64,000 nucleotides of DNA from CTSoil-075 sp964292325 (GCA_964292325.1 CAXYVG010000004.1:1-64000); one strand, 5' to 3'. Shown: positions 49,800 to 59,303, numbered from the stretch's first letter. Made by a program: numbers and translations. Notes: generated by a model not told the origin, from the sequence alone.

Positions 49800-49830
49800 G
49801 CCGGTCTCAAATGGATGAGGCCGGCTTTTC
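49800..49830 (+). terminator. Terminator of the target gene
   Basis: GCCGGTCTCA/TGAGGCCGGC hairpin then TTTTC. Related GGCCTCA/TGAGGCC hairpins follow the tail copies at 52401, 53791 and 63203. Confidence 0.88.
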
Positions 49831-50020
49831 TTTTAATAATATCCATGTTCTTTAAATTATAGCTTTCAAAATTAAATCAGATAGGGAATGGAATTGTTAT
49901 GAATAATATTGGGATAAAGCTACTCATCCATTATTGAAAGTTCAGTTAAGATTCCATAATTTCTGTGATTTTAGTGATTACCATGAATTCTTACTAACGC
50001 CTTGTAGTGTATAATCAAAT

Positions 50021-50242
50021 TTAAAGTATTTCTAATACATTTATACATTCTTTATTCAAAACCAAAATAGAATTAATATTCCAATCTTCAAACATCTCAG
50101 ATATATATATAGTATCTTTTGTTATTTTTTCATCCCATTCATATTTTTGATTTCTTATTCTATCATCAAACTCTCTTAATATCCAATCAACTTGTTCAAC
50201 AAACTCCTGAGTTACAAACATAGCATCGTAGTGAAGTCCCAA
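50021..50242 (-). CDS. Hypothetical protein, probably N-terminally clipped
   Basis: 73 aa from a TTG, acidic and tryptophan-bearing (VEQVDWILREFDDRIRNQKY), not recognised. The frame stays open about 29 codons farther upstream (to about 50329) into the repeat beside the hairpin, with no good start or ribosome site. This suggests the gene was cut when the islet formed or that its start lies in repeat-derived sequence. Resembles small immunity-type proteins only in general composition. Confidence 0.4.
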   Translation of the reverse strand: MGLHYDAMFVTQEFVEQVDWILREFDDRIRNQKYEWDEKITKDTIYISEMFEDWNINSILVLNKECINVLEIL

Positions 50243-50290
50243 TTTTTCAAAGTCAATATAAAAATGTTTTTCAAAACTCTTTGGAACTTG

Positions 50291-50390
50291 AAAATTATTA
50301 TGTGATCCTCTTAAAGAGTCTTAAAGAAAACTTAGCAAATCGATCGAATGCAAAACGAACCGCAGGCGATTAAAACCTGCGGTTCGTTTT
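50291..50390 (+). repeat. Islet-boundary repeat, hairpin part only
   Basis: Hairpin AAAACGAACCGCAGG/CCTGCGGTTCGTTTT (50352-50390) with about 60 bp of upstream sequence shared with 53566-53644 (ATTATTATGTGATCCTCTTA, AAACTTAGCAAATCGAT). The 81-bp gene tail that follows other copies is missing, so this may be the right end of an islet whose tail was deleted. Confidence 0.75.
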
Positions 50391-50464
50391 GCTGAACTTA
50401 TAATAACCTATATCGTATTCAAAGTGCTACAAAATTAGGGATGCACTTGCATCTCCGTTTATCT

Positions 50465-50737
50465 TTATAACCGATGTATCTGATGATTATATAATTCAAA
50501 TAATCCTTCACCCACACTAAAGAAAATATTTTTATCCAAACCACCAGGAGCGCCACCTTTAAGATTAACAGTCATTCCTTGTATCATTGGGTTTAAAGAA
50601 TCAACTTTCATTTCTGGATATTTATTTCTTGCGTATGAAATTAAATCTTGCCTCGTAAAAGGAACTTGATTTTGGTTCGTCAGAAATTGGCCTGCTTCAC
50701 GCAAAACAATCCAAAGTGGTTCTTCATAATGCGACAT
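50465..50737 (-). CDS. Small winged-helix-like (DUF7669-like) protein
   Basis: 90 aa with good RBS (GGGGAGGAG). Pattern LWIVLREAGQFLTN, then FTRQDLISYARNKYPEM and MIQGMTVNLKGGAPG, matches my recollection of DUF7669, a small domain also found attached to restriction enzymes. Stand-alone function unknown; possible DNA-binding or defence accessory. Family call is from pattern memory and should be checked. Confidence 0.5.
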   Translation of the reverse strand: MSHYEEPLWIVLREAGQFLTNQNQVPFTRQDLISYARNKYPEMKVDSLNPMIQGMTVNLKGGAPGGLDKNIFFSVGEGLFELYNHQIHRL

Positions 50738-50807
50738 ACTTGCTCCTCCCCAAATAGTTATTTATGTTGTTAAAGAATACTACACAAATTTAGTAACTAG
50801 TGTAAAG

Positions 50808-51029
50808 TTAACCCCAATCCCGCATCTTCATAACTGTTTCATACAAGAATTGAACATCCTCTTCAAATTCAATCTCCATTTCTCCACCTGCATTATTATG
50901 AGAAAACTTATATTCATATTCCGCGCGAAAATCGTTAATTTTTTCTCTAAATTCACTAAGTACTACATTTCGCTTATGTAAATCATCAAAGTGTAATTTT
51001 TCTTCTTTTATTAAATTCAACAAGGCCAT
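50808..51029 (-). CDS. Hypothetical protein
   Basis: 73 aa, acidic, helical (HFDDLHKRNVVLSEFREKI), no recognised domain and no clear ribosome site. In the first islet between two unrelated small genes; may be a fragment. Confidence 0.4.
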   Translation of the reverse strand: MALLNLIKEEKLHFDDLHKRNVVLSEFREKINDFRAEYEYKFSHNNAGGEMEIEFEEDVQFLYETVMKMRDWG

Positions 51030-51072
51030 AAGTGCATATGCATTTTCTCTAATCTAAATCATAGAACCACTC

Positions 51073-51573
51073 CTATTTATTGGAATTTCCATATAATTCT
51101 TTAATCTCTTTTAGAAATTTACTTGAGACTTCTATTGTTTCATTGTATTTTCCATCATCTAAGTAAAAACGAAAAGTGATTTTTTCAGCTTTTAATACTG
51201 CTTGTATCATATCATTACTTAAGGCGAAAGAACGATTAGCAGTTAGAATGGAGCCTGTTTTTTCTGAACGTGCTTTATCTACGGCATCACCTTCATACAA
51301 TATCCCATCTATCTTCACATTAAATTTAGAATCAATAAATTCTAAATGACTAGGTGTCATTATTTCAAATTTGACGGTTTTAACGTTCTGGGAAGTTAAG
51401 TAAAAAATAAGAGTCTGGTCTTTTAGCCCTAAAAAACCTACAGATTTAGTATCTTTTATATAATAGTAAGAACTACCATCAAAATCATCTTTTACTTGCT
51501 TAATTTTTGCTTCTGCATTTACAAAACCGAAACAAAAAACAACAAAAACTAGAAGTATCCATTTTTTCTTCAT
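51073..51573 (-). CDS. Exported hypothetical protein
   Basis: 166 aa with a signal peptide (KKKWILLVFVVFCFGFVNA, cleavage after AEA) and a beta-rich mature part (VKTVKFEIMTPSHLEFI). RBS AGGAGG. No family recognised. Periplasmic or secreted. Confidence 0.6.
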   Translation of the reverse strand: MKKKWILLVFVVFCFGFVNAEAKIKQVKDDFDGSSYYYIKDTKSVGFLGLKDQTLIFYLTSQNVKTVKFEIMTPSHLEFIDSKFNVKIDGILYEGDAVDKARSEKTGSILTANRSFALSNDMIQAVLKAEKITFRFYLDDGKYNETIEVSSKFLKEIKELYGNSNK

Positions 51574-51682
51574 TTAAAAACTACCGCCTCCTATTTATTT
51601 GATATCCCTGAAAATTATCGAGCATTCCCTTTCGTCCCATTCTATCCACTTTTTCACTAAGCGTCAATATGAAGAGTTTTCT

Positions 51683-52132
51683 TTATGTCTCATCTTTTAT
51701 AAATCTAACTATACCCGTTTCAAGGTCCATGAAGCCTACTTTATAGCCAGCATTCAACCAAGCTAAAGCTTGCGAATGAGTATAATCATTTCCCCACCAA
51801 GGACGGTATTTTCGAGCTGATTGAGGGAGGGTTCTACCGTTAATTTTCTCAATATCTTCAAACGTTAATTCCAGAACATTATTAATCGCTTGCATTAAGT
51901 AATTGTACAACTTGCTGTATCTGCCCTCTGTGTTTCTCATTTTTGTTTTACCATGAGATGTTACCACTTGTGATGAATATTCATCAATAAAACGTTCAAA
52001 ATGTTCCTTTTTTATTCGCCAAATATCATTAATTTTAATACCAACAAGTTTCTTTTTTTCTAATAATTCAAATACCATACTAACATCAATCTGTAAAATA
52101 TCTGCAATATCTTCTGGTTTAAAAAAAGTCAA
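51683..52132 (-). CDS. Excisionase-like HTH plus DUF7662-like protein
   Basis: 149 aa. The N-terminus (FKPEDIADILQIDVSMVFEL, then KINDIWRIKKEHFERFI) is a MerR/excisionase-type helix-turn-helix. The C-terminus (YLMQAINNVLELTFEDIEKI, then LPQSARKYRPWWGNDY and QALAWLNAGYKV) resembles DUF7662, seen in mobile or phage-linked proteins. TTG at 52132 follows GGAGGTGG. It is the only protein in the accessory region that looks like an Xis-type factor. Confidence 0.6.
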   Translation of the reverse strand: MTFFKPEDIADILQIDVSMVFELLEKKKLVGIKINDIWRIKKEHFERFIDEYSSQVVTSHGKTKMRNTEGRYSKLYNYLMQAINNVLELTFEDIEKINGRTLPQSARKYRPWWGNDYTHSQALAWLNAGYKVGFMDLETGIVRFIKDET

Positions 52133-52254
52133 AATTCCACCTCCTTGTACAAATTTTATTTTCACAATCACTTTTTGTCAATAGTGAAAAGGGACAAAAT
52201 AATACCCAAATTCCCTATTTACAAACTATCATATTAACTATTTGGAGTTATAAC

Positions 52255-52438
52255 AAAACCGCAGATACTTTAAACCTGCGGTTTTACTGGATTTGCAGTA
52301 ACTCCCTTTAATAGATACGCAAAAATGGCACAGCTCAGAGATCGATACCACTAGAGATGAGTTAGTAACTAAATTTGAAGAATGGATGAAAATTATACGA
52401 ACAATAACCGGCCTCAAATGAATGAGGCCGGTTATTGT
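52255..52438 (+). repeat. Islet-boundary module B (hairpin, gene tail, terminator)
   Basis: Hairpin AAAACCGCAG/CTGCGGTTTT (52255-52285), 34-bp spacer, 81-bp copy of the target-gene tail (52320-52400) and palindrome ACAATAACCGGCCTCA with complement (52401-52438). The tail has no indels but its stop is CGA rather than TGA, and Q-E has become Q-K: the most decayed copy. Confidence 0.88.
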
Positions 52439-52461
52439 TCATATAATTTATATTCCCTATC

Positions 52462-53295
52462 TTAATTTTGCAATTTAGAAACTTCTTCTACCGATAAACC
52501 CGTTATTTCTGCAACATCATCAATAGAGAGACCTTTCGCTAACATCTTATGGGCAACATCAATACGTCCCTGCTGCATACCTTCCGCTCGTGCTCCATTA
52601 ATACGCGAGACTTCATCCCAAATTGCCTTTTCTCGCAGTTCAGATAAACGCACTGTATTAGGATCACTACTTAACAAATTTAAGACCTTAGTTGCCTTCG
52701 CTATAACAGAATCCTTTGTCTCCAACATATCTAGCACCTCCTCGTTGGGATTTCCTAAAAATATCAGCCATCTATGCAATATGTCTTCCATATTAGGTAT
52801 TTCTTGAAAGAACTTAGGTAATTCTATGAAGTGTATTTCTAGTACATCGGTCAATATATGTCCATTATTATCTTCTCGCAAATGATATACATTATGATAT
52901 TGATTGGTCTTTAAATATGGGAAATCTAATATATTTATCGTAATTGTTTTCTTTAGTTCTGCATAGTCATGACCTTTTTCTAATTGCCCCGAAAATAGTC
53001 GGCTCCAATAGAACAATGTTCTTTTTTCCATGTTGTATTGATTAGCTAATTGCACTTCGATATTTACAATAGTACCGTTGCTAGTTTCAGCACGCACATC
53101 AACAATTCCAGTTTTATCTTCCAAGCGGTCTTTATCCAGACGTGCACCACTTATCACTGTCAGATCTTTAATTAACTTATTGGGTGGCAACTGTAAAATA
53201 GCATTAAGCAAGGCAATGAGCAAATCTTTATTTTCTACAGTACCAAATATTTTTTGAAATACAAAATCGTTGATCGGACTTAATCTTTTTGGCAT
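52462..53295 (-). CDS. Rpn-family PD-(D/E)XK nuclease/putative transposase
   Basis: 277-aa protein of the Rpn/PDDEXK_2 family, recombination-promoting nucleases in E. coli. Typical N-terminus SPINDFVFQKIFGTVENKDL and catalytic core GIVDVRAETSNGTIVNIEVQ (D, then E-x-Q), with C-terminal EGMQQGRIDVAHKMLAKG and LSIDDVAEITGLSVEEV. ATG at 53295; the frame from 53367 adds an unconserved leader. Sole gene of its islet. Confidence 0.88.
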   Translation of the reverse strand: MPKRLSPINDFVFQKIFGTVENKDLLIALLNAILQLPPNKLIKDLTVISGARLDKDRLEDKTGIVDVRAETSNGTIVNIEVQLANQYNMEKRTLFYWSRLFSGQLEKGHDYAELKKTITINILDFPYLKTNQYHNVYHLREDNNGHILTDVLEIHFIELPKFFQEIPNMEDILHRWLIFLGNPNEEVLDMLETKDSVIAKATKVLNLLSSDPNTVRLSELREKAIWDEVSRINGARAEGMQQGRIDVAHKMLAKGLSIDDVAEITGLSVEEVSKLQN

Positions 53296-53565
53296 TGTAT
53301 TAACCTCTATTACTTTTATTACCATTATAACATACCATGTTCGAAGAAACAAAGGGATACATGCCACGACAATGTGATTGGTGGCTGTTATCCAATTGAT
53401 TCTTCATATTCTCATTTTAAAATTTCATCTAATTTTTTATCAAGTTTGTCTCGCCCATAGCATATCCTGTACTAATGATATTGATACAGAAGGTAGTTGC
53501 CGCTGAGTAAAAAAACAACCCACTGTTCGCATTATAAAACTCAATAAGCCAACCGCCCAAGCAAT
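53296..53565. other. Non-coding part of the Rpn islet
   Basis: No gene seen. A patch at 53433-53475 (ATCAAGTTT, then CATATCCTGTACTAA) recurs at 58960-59000 upstream of module D, so the boundary repeat extends farther left in places. Confidence 0.5.
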
Positions 53566-53820
53566 TGAAAATTATTATGTGATCCTCTTAAAGAGTTTTA
53601 AAGAGCTTTAAAGAAAACTTAGCAAATCGATCTAACGTAAAACGAACCGCAGGCGATTAAACCTGCGGTTTTACTGAACTCACAGCTACTTGCTTTTACA
53701 GACAGGAATGGCATGGCTCCGAGGTCGACACTACTAGGGATGATTTGGTTGCTAAATTTGAGGCGTGGATGAAAACGATATGAGCAGTAATAGGCCTCAG
53801 ACGAGTGAGGCCTATTTTTC
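53566..53820 (+). repeat. Islet-boundary module C
   Basis: Left flank shared with 50291-50351, hairpin AACCGCAGG/CCTGCGGTT (53645-53670), 32-bp spacer, 81-bp gene tail (53703-53783) with intact TGA, then terminator TAGGCCTCA/TGAGGCCTA (53791-53814). Reading the tail in frame gives QEWHGSEVDTTRDDLVAKF then EAWMKTI. Confidence 0.92.
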
Positions 53821-53904
53821 TTTTAATGATACCGACTCTCTTAAAAATTTAACGCAAAAAATTTCATTGGATTATTTCGCCAACAAAATACCATTGAAAA
53901 AGAA

Positions 53905-56781
53905 TTACTGTTTATCAATAATTTTCAATAGTTCATTAGCAATATTCGAGCTTTCAAGTCTCATTACACTTTCCTCTGCACTCCCATAACTTAAAAAATT
54001 GATACTTCCATACCATACGATTTTCTGATCAACAACTGTAAACTTTTGATGTATATTTGATTTAAATACAATCTCAATACCTACATTTTTCAATATATCA
54101 AAAGTAGCCTGTAATTTTAGAGCATCTGCCTCCTTAAAATCGCTAGTTGGCCTTGTCATTATTGTAACTTTCACATGTTTACCTACTATTGATTCTAAAT
54201 ATTGAAGCATCTGTACAACTCTTCTTTTTGTAACAAACGGACTGACAATAAAAACTTCTGTTGTGGCACTCACAATATCGTTACCATAAACCTCGATGAA
54301 GCTATTCTTGTCAAAAATGATATCGATATGTTCTGCGATAGCATTCTCACCTTTTGCCTTATAACCAATTGCGGCATAGCCATTAAGCCTCTTGTTATAC
54401 ATTTTTTCTAGCATTCTTACATGTGTATCAACATAATCATAGATTTGCACTTCATGCTTATTTTCATATAACCGATGAAGCCGTCCTGCATATTGCTGTA
54501 GTGTTCCTTTCCAAGAAATAGGCATTGCTAAAAACATAGTATCAAGACGTGGTTCATCGAACCCCTCACCAATATATTTACCTGTTGCAACAAGGGTCAA
54601 CTGTTTATTCATGGGAGTGCTTGATATTTTATTTAATATCTCTCTTTTTTCTTTTACTCCCATACCGCCAATCACCGCAATGACATCCGGAATTTTTTCA
54701 CGTAATCTTTTCGTAAGCAATTCTACATGAGCTATTCTTTCCGTTAAAATAATTGAATTTCTACCCCGCTCATAGTTTTTTATCACGTCATCGGTAATAA
54801 GCTGATTACGCACTTCATTAGAAGCAATTTCAGCATAAATAGCTTGAATTGACCACTCTTTTTCATCTTTATTTGCTGGTACTCGAAGACTTGTAAATCT
54901 CGGTAATACATAATGATCAAAAGGCCGCTTTTCTGCTTGTTTTTTAGCATCATCTCTATAGCGAACAGGCCCACAATGCATGAATATAATTGGATGATGT
55001 CCATCCTTCCTGGTAGGCGTGGCAGTTAATCCATATACATATTTTGCATTTACATTTTTGAGAATCTGTTCAAAACTAAACGCTGAAATATGATGACACT
55101 CATCAACAATTACCATTCCATAATTTTTGATGCAGTCCTTGATTTCACCCCTGCTATATAATGATTGCATGACTGCAATATCAATGATACCACTTAACTG
55201 GTCTTTTCCCGCGACAATTTGACCAATCAGACTTTGACTCTTTTTTCTACCGCGTTTTTTTTCGAGTAGTGGCAACTCTTCCTCGATATTTAAAAACTCA
55301 GTTAGTTTGTCCTGCCACTGAGTTAGCAATTGTTGTCTGTGGACTAACACTAGAGTATTTACCTTTCTCTCGCCAATTAGATACGCTGCCAAAACAGTCT
55401 TCCCAAAGGCTGTCGTTGCCGCAAGCACACCATCTTCATATTTCAGCAATTGATTTGCTGCCACTTGCTGTTCTTCTCTTAGTTGTCCATTAAATTGGAC
55501 ATCAATTGTTCTTCCATAATTCCTCTTATCCATCCATTTGAGATCAATAGCTGATTCATTACATATTTTTTCGATATCTGCCGCACTACCTCTTGGCAAA
55601 CACAAATACTCTTCTGTTTCATCAGCACATGATATAATTCTCGGCTTATTAAAAGTCGGCATACGCATGGTCTGTGCTTTATAAAATTCCGGATTCCGAA
55701 AAGCAGCTATTCTCTTTAAACAATTTAGCGCCCTGTGTGAAAAATTTTTCTTTAAAAGATACAGCATATTGGCTTTAATAATTGTAACTTCTTTGGGAAA
55801 ATCAGCTTTTCCTAGTTTGACTACAGCTTGCTTTGCTTCCCAAGGCTTATCCCCTTCTTCATTATCTTTTTTCAATGGACCTAATTCATTTCCCGGACAT
55901 AAACTCACAATCAAAGTTTCTATATCCTCTTCAGATAATCTTTTTATGTCAGCCAGGTAACCCCACTGATCGGCATAAGGTGTAAAAAATTCATCAATAA
56001 AAACGCTATTACCGCATTGCCTCGCCCCAAGTTGCAATGGTAATGCAATCAAATTACCAAAACCACCCTTTGGCATCGTATCCTGATTCGGGAACAGTCG
56101 ATCATACGATTTAAACGTAATTTCATGTCTCTTGTTCATCGAATAAGTCAGCATCGCTGTTCCAAATTTTCTTGCCAACGTTGCAGATATTTGCTGTTCA
56201 AAGAAGAACCAAGCATGACCACCAGTCCCAGAACGTGAACGTTCTATGGCAATCGGAATATTAAATTCCTTACACGAACTTCTCAGAATCGTAATATCTT
56301 GTTCCCAGCCCTCATCATCAAAGTCAATTGCTAAAAAGTGACACGTCTCATTAGGGTACATTGGATATATGCCGATAACAACGTTACCTCGTAGATGCTC
56401 TTCAATTACCCTTTCGTCCAAAACACCATAAGACTTCTGAGAACAGTCAGCACATTTTACTCTAGGTTTGGCACATACCTTAGTTTTCCATTCATTTAAG
56501 CAGACAGGCATATAACCTGACTTACCCGCTTTATTTTGCCATCGCTTCGCATATACATCATCTCTGCTTTTAAAGAGGGACATAAACAATTGAATTTTTT
56601 CTTTAACCTTACTATTATTCTGAGTGCCAGTAGTTCGTACATGTTTGGGGCTTTCAATAGGAATAACGTTCTTTTCTTCAGCAATACCAAGCTGATTCAT
56701 TAATATTTTATTTTGGTTCTTAAGATCATTATTTTCAATTAACAGTGCTTGATATTTAGCAAGTAACTCGTCATGATCCAT
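53905..56781 (-). CDS. Primase-helicase-PLD nuclease protein (TOTE-like AEP)
   Basis: 958 aa, multi-domain. Short coiled coil (1-35); AEP-type primase domain of the kind found in TOTE conflict systems (about 65-290, HFLAIDFDDEGW, SRSGTGGHAWFFF); SF2 DEAD helicase (TTAFGKTVLAAYL, VIVDECHHISAF, GLTATPTRKDG, QYAGRLHRLYE); C-terminal phospholipase-D-type nuclease (HQKFTVVDQKIVWYGS). Single HKD motif seen. ATG at 56781 follows GAAGGAG; a TTG 15 nt earlier would include the site. Downstream of rloA-rloB in one run, consistent with a defence operon. DNA or RNA target is unknown. Confidence 0.85.
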   Translation of the reverse strand: MDHDELLAKYQALLIENNDLKNQNKILMNQLGIAEEKNVIPIESPKHVRTTGTQNNSKVKEKIQLFMSLFKSRDDVYAKRWQNKAGKSGYMPVCLNEWKTKVCAKPRVKCADCSQKSYGVLDERVIEEHLRGNVVIGIYPMYPNETCHFLAIDFDDEGWEQDITILRSSCKEFNIPIAIERSRSGTGGHAWFFFEQQISATLARKFGTAMLTYSMNKRHEITFKSYDRLFPNQDTMPKGGFGNLIALPLQLGARQCGNSVFIDEFFTPYADQWGYLADIKRLSEEDIETLIVSLCPGNELGPLKKDNEEGDKPWEAKQAVVKLGKADFPKEVTIIKANMLYLLKKNFSHRALNCLKRIAAFRNPEFYKAQTMRMPTFNKPRIISCADETEEYLCLPRGSAADIEKICNESAIDLKWMDKRNYGRTIDVQFNGQLREEQQVAANQLLKYEDGVLAATTAFGKTVLAAYLIGERKVNTLVLVHRQQLLTQWQDKLTEFLNIEEELPLLEKKRGRKKSQSLIGQIVAGKDQLSGIIDIAVMQSLYSRGEIKDCIKNYGMVIVDECHHISAFSFEQILKNVNAKYVYGLTATPTRKDGHHPIIFMHCGPVRYRDDAKKQAEKRPFDHYVLPRFTSLRVPANKDEKEWSIQAIYAEIASNEVRNQLITDDVIKNYERGRNSIILTERIAHVELLTKRLREKIPDVIAVIGGMGVKEKREILNKISSTPMNKQLTLVATGKYIGEGFDEPRLDTMFLAMPISWKGTLQQYAGRLHRLYENKHEVQIYDYVDTHVRMLEKMYNKRLNGYAAIGYKAKGENAIAEHIDIIFDKNSFIEVYGNDIVSATTEVFIVSPFVTKRRVVQMLQYLESIVGKHVKVTIMTRPTSDFKEADALKLQATFDILKNVGIEIVFKSNIHQKFTVVDQKIVWYGSINFLSYGSAEESVMRLESSNIANELLKIIDKQ

Positions 56782-56828
56782 ACTTAACTCCTTCAATTAA
56801 CAATCTCCGAAGTCTATATCCTTCATAC

Positions 56829-57467
56829 CTATAATTCTTTTAAATACTCAATTGCCTCATGAACTGTTGTAAAAGTGTATTTTCCTTCAAACAGCCATGC
56901 ATTCCGTTCATCCTTGTCCTCAATTGTTGGTATGCCTTCTACAGCTAACTGCTCTAATGTCCACTTTCCATTGCTTATTGCCGTTTGATAATATTCTGCA
57001 ATCTTAAACGTCGATTCTTCATCCCCCTTCTTGTAAAGAGGCAAATGTAACTTTACTTTCTCTAATATGCGTTTTTTATCTTCTGGAGTGGCAATAGCAG
57101 GTGCACACTTCTCATAATGCAACAACAACCAGTATTCAAGACAGGCAGTAGTCATTAACAATCTTACTTTAATATGGGTTTTTCTTAGTTTTCTAAGTTT
57201 ATTGATCATCTTATAATTTGCTTTCCATTGATTTGCTTTATCAATTTCTGTATCAAAGAAAAACCATATCTCATCGGTAGCATCCGTATTATTTCTATAT
57301 CTAGGATTATTATTAAAAGCATTAACGGCTACACTAAATAGCCCTGCGGCATGATAAGGTTTTATAATTGCTACATTCTCAAATATTTTTTTAAGAAACT
57401 TTGTATAAACTTGTTCACTTTCCCCCTCCCAAAACACATAGATGAGAGGTTTTATCTTTCTTGCCAT
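56829..57467 (-). CDS. rloB: RloB family protein
   Basis: 212-aa protein with a TOPRIM/OLD-like acidic pattern: VFWEGESEQVYTKFL (Glu) and IWFFFDTEIDK (Asp). RloB-type proteins are the partner of AAA15 ATPases in AbiL/RloAB anti-phage systems and may act as nuclease. GGAGG lies in the end of rloA; the genes are essentially contiguous (3 nt apart), so coupled translation. Confidence 0.85.
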   Translation of the reverse strand: MARKIKPLIYVFWEGESEQVYTKFLKKIFENVAIIKPYHAAGLFSVAVNAFNNNPRYRNNTDATDEIWFFFDTEIDKANQWKANYKMINKLRKLRKTHIKVRLLMTTACLEYWLLLHYEKCAPAIATPEDKKRILEKVKLHLPLYKKGDEESTFKIAEYYQTAISNGKWTLEQLAVEGIPTIEDKDERNAWLFEGKYTFTTVHEAIEYLKEL

Positions 57468-57470
57468 CAA

Positions 57471-58778
57471 CTATACCTCCTCAATATGAGGAACCGCACC
57501 ATACTTACCAAGCAGATATCCTTTATGAATATTTTCGTCTTTTCGCGGAGAAAACTCTTTCATAGAATATAGCTCTGATGCCCCAGTTTTTCTATCTTTA
57601 TCAACAAAATTAATTTGGTCTCTACGTAATAACTCAAGAGACATTAATTCCGTACTATGGGTCGTAAACACCAGTTGCGCTTGCTTTTGATTGTTTTCCT
57701 TGTTCTGATATCTATTAATTATATACTCCATTAACAGTGGATGTATTTCTCTTTCCAGTTCATCAACAACAAATACTCCACCATTCCTTAGCGTTCTTTC
57801 AATGGCTGGCGCCAATGCCATCAATCTTCTCGTGCCGTCGGATTCATCACCAAACGATAACGGATATGTAGTATCTTCGCCCTTCTTCGATTGTCCTACA
57901 TGAAAGGATGTTGCCTTGATTTCACTGACTCGCAGCTTACCTTCCGCATCATTAGGGGCACTTTCTAATGCCTCTTTTAATTTTGCCAATGCTGTAACGA
58001 TATCATTTCTTGTATCCTCATCCATTTCATCTGGAATATCGGTTAGCTGAGTAATATCTATATTATTAATCTCAAACTTTATGTCTTGTATACCCAAATC
58101 AGCAAACTTTGCCGTTGATACGATCGCATGTAGCATATCTGGGTCTTCACCATATTCGCCTAAATATCGTCCAATATCCATATAATCCCTAGAAAAGATA
58201 ACACTTTGTCTAAACCACTTCATAGCCGCAATGCATGGTTGATAATTCATCGTACAAGAAACTGCGAAAAAAAGCTGATTCGGAGCCACTGCCTCTTTTA
58301 TCATCTCTTTCTTTTTTTTCTCATTATCCATAGGGAATATAAATTCTTGTTCACTCCTGGTAAATACCATAGCTTTTTGTCCTTTAGGATAGTGATATAA
58401 ATATTCCGTTACAAGTTTGGATTTCATTGCCGAAAATCCATAGGTATACTTTATGCCATCTTGTACATAGTTAAATTCAAATACCGTCGGTTCACTTCTT
58501 GAATAATCATTTAATTCAAAAGGCTGCACTGGCACTAGAGCTTTTTCGTGTTGTGTTCGTTGTGCACTTTTAATAAACTGCACTCCAAACCACAATGCTC
58601 GAATGATATTACTTTTTCCTCCGCCATTTTTCCCATATATAGCAATGGTAGGTAAAACGTTTTTCTTACCAAGCGGAATTAAACATTCATTATATTCTTT
58701 CAAAGATGCAGCTTCCATATTAAGAATAGCTTCATCACGAAAGGATCTGTAGTTTTTAACCTTAAAAGATAATAGCAC
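57471..58778 (-). CDS. rloA: RloA/AbiLi-type AAA15 ATPase
   Basis: 435-aa SMC-like ATPase. Walker A IYGKNGGGKSN (48-58), signature region SFGDESDGTRRLMALAPAIE, Walker B GVFVVDELEREIHP and QLVFTTHSTELMS. Typical of the sensor ATPase of RloAB/AbiL; with RloB it should arrest infected cells. GTG start after AAAGGAG. Stop is TAG. First gene of the defence islet. Confidence 0.87.
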   Translation of the reverse strand: MLLSFKVKNYRSFRDEAILNMEAASLKEYNECLIPLGKKNVLPTIAIYGKNGGGKSNIIRALWFGVQFIKSAQRTQHEKALVPVQPFELNDYSRSEPTVFEFNYVQDGIKYTYGFSAMKSKLVTEYLYHYPKGQKAMVFTRSEQEFIFPMDNEKKKKEMIKEAVAPNQLFFAVSCTMNYQPCIAAMKWFRQSVIFSRDYMDIGRYLGEYGEDPDMLHAIVSTAKFADLGIQDIKFEINNIDITQLTDIPDEMDEDTRNDIVTALAKLKEALESAPNDAEGKLRVSEIKATSFHVGQSKKGEDTTYPLSFGDESDGTRRLMALAPAIERTLRNGGVFVVDELEREIHPLLMEYIINRYQNKENNQKQAQLVFTTHSTELMSLELLRRDQINFVDKDRKTGASELYSMKEFSPRKDENIHKGYLLGKYGAVPHIEEV

Positions 58779-58808
58779 AGAAAACGCTCCTTTCTTTATA
58801 TATTTATT

Positions 58809-58837
58809 ATATTATGCCCATTTTATAATAAATGCAA
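58809..58837 (-). promoter_or_regulatory. Promoter of the rloA-rloB-helicase operon
   Basis: TTGCAT (58837-58832), 17-nt spacer, TAATAT (58814-58809) on the minus strand, 30 nt before rloA. Confidence 0.65.
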
Positions 58838-58959
58838 CACATTTTCGAGATATTTTCACTTTTAGTTCATCGATTTCATTTATTATGATGATAGTATATT
58901 AAATGATTTATCCAATATTTCTCATTCCACTTTTTGTAAGCAAATTATTGATTTTAACT

Positions 58960-59183
58960 TTTAATCAAGTTTATCTAAGCCATTGCATATCCTGTACTAA
59001 AGAACTAAAAAAACTTAACAAATCGATGAATGGAAAACGAACCACAGGCCCTTAAACCTGTGGTTTTACTGGTTTTATAGCTACTTGCTTTTATAGACAC
59101 GTCAGGAATGGCATGGATCAGAGGTCGATACCACTCGAGATGAGTTGGTTGAAAAATTTGAGGAATGGATGAAAACGATATGA
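58960..59183 (+). repeat. Islet-boundary module D
   Basis: Left patch shared with 53433-53475, then AAACTTAACAAATCGATGAA, hairpin AACCACAGG/CCTGTGGTT (59040-59065), 37-bp spacer and the 81-bp gene tail (59103-59183) with TGA. The hairpin differs from the other copies by a paired G-C to A-T change. No terminator follows: methyltransferase-derived sequence starts at once. Confidence 0.9.
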
Positions 59184-59198
59184 AAGTATACTGCTTTA

Positions 59199-59303
59199 TT
59201 TAATTCTTTCTCCCTGCAACAGCGTTGGCTTCATCAGAGTACAAACTGGCAGTATATCCTGAACAGTAACATCCGCTCCCGCAGCGGCAAAAGGTCTGGC
59301 ATA
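59199..59303 (-). pseudogene. Fragment of a methyltransferase gene
   Basis: About 105 bp nearly identical to 62268-62374 inside the intact methyltransferase gene; translates as ARPFAAAGADVTVQDILPVC then TLMKPTLLQGERIK and stop. Both ends of the gene are missing. Confidence 0.85.
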
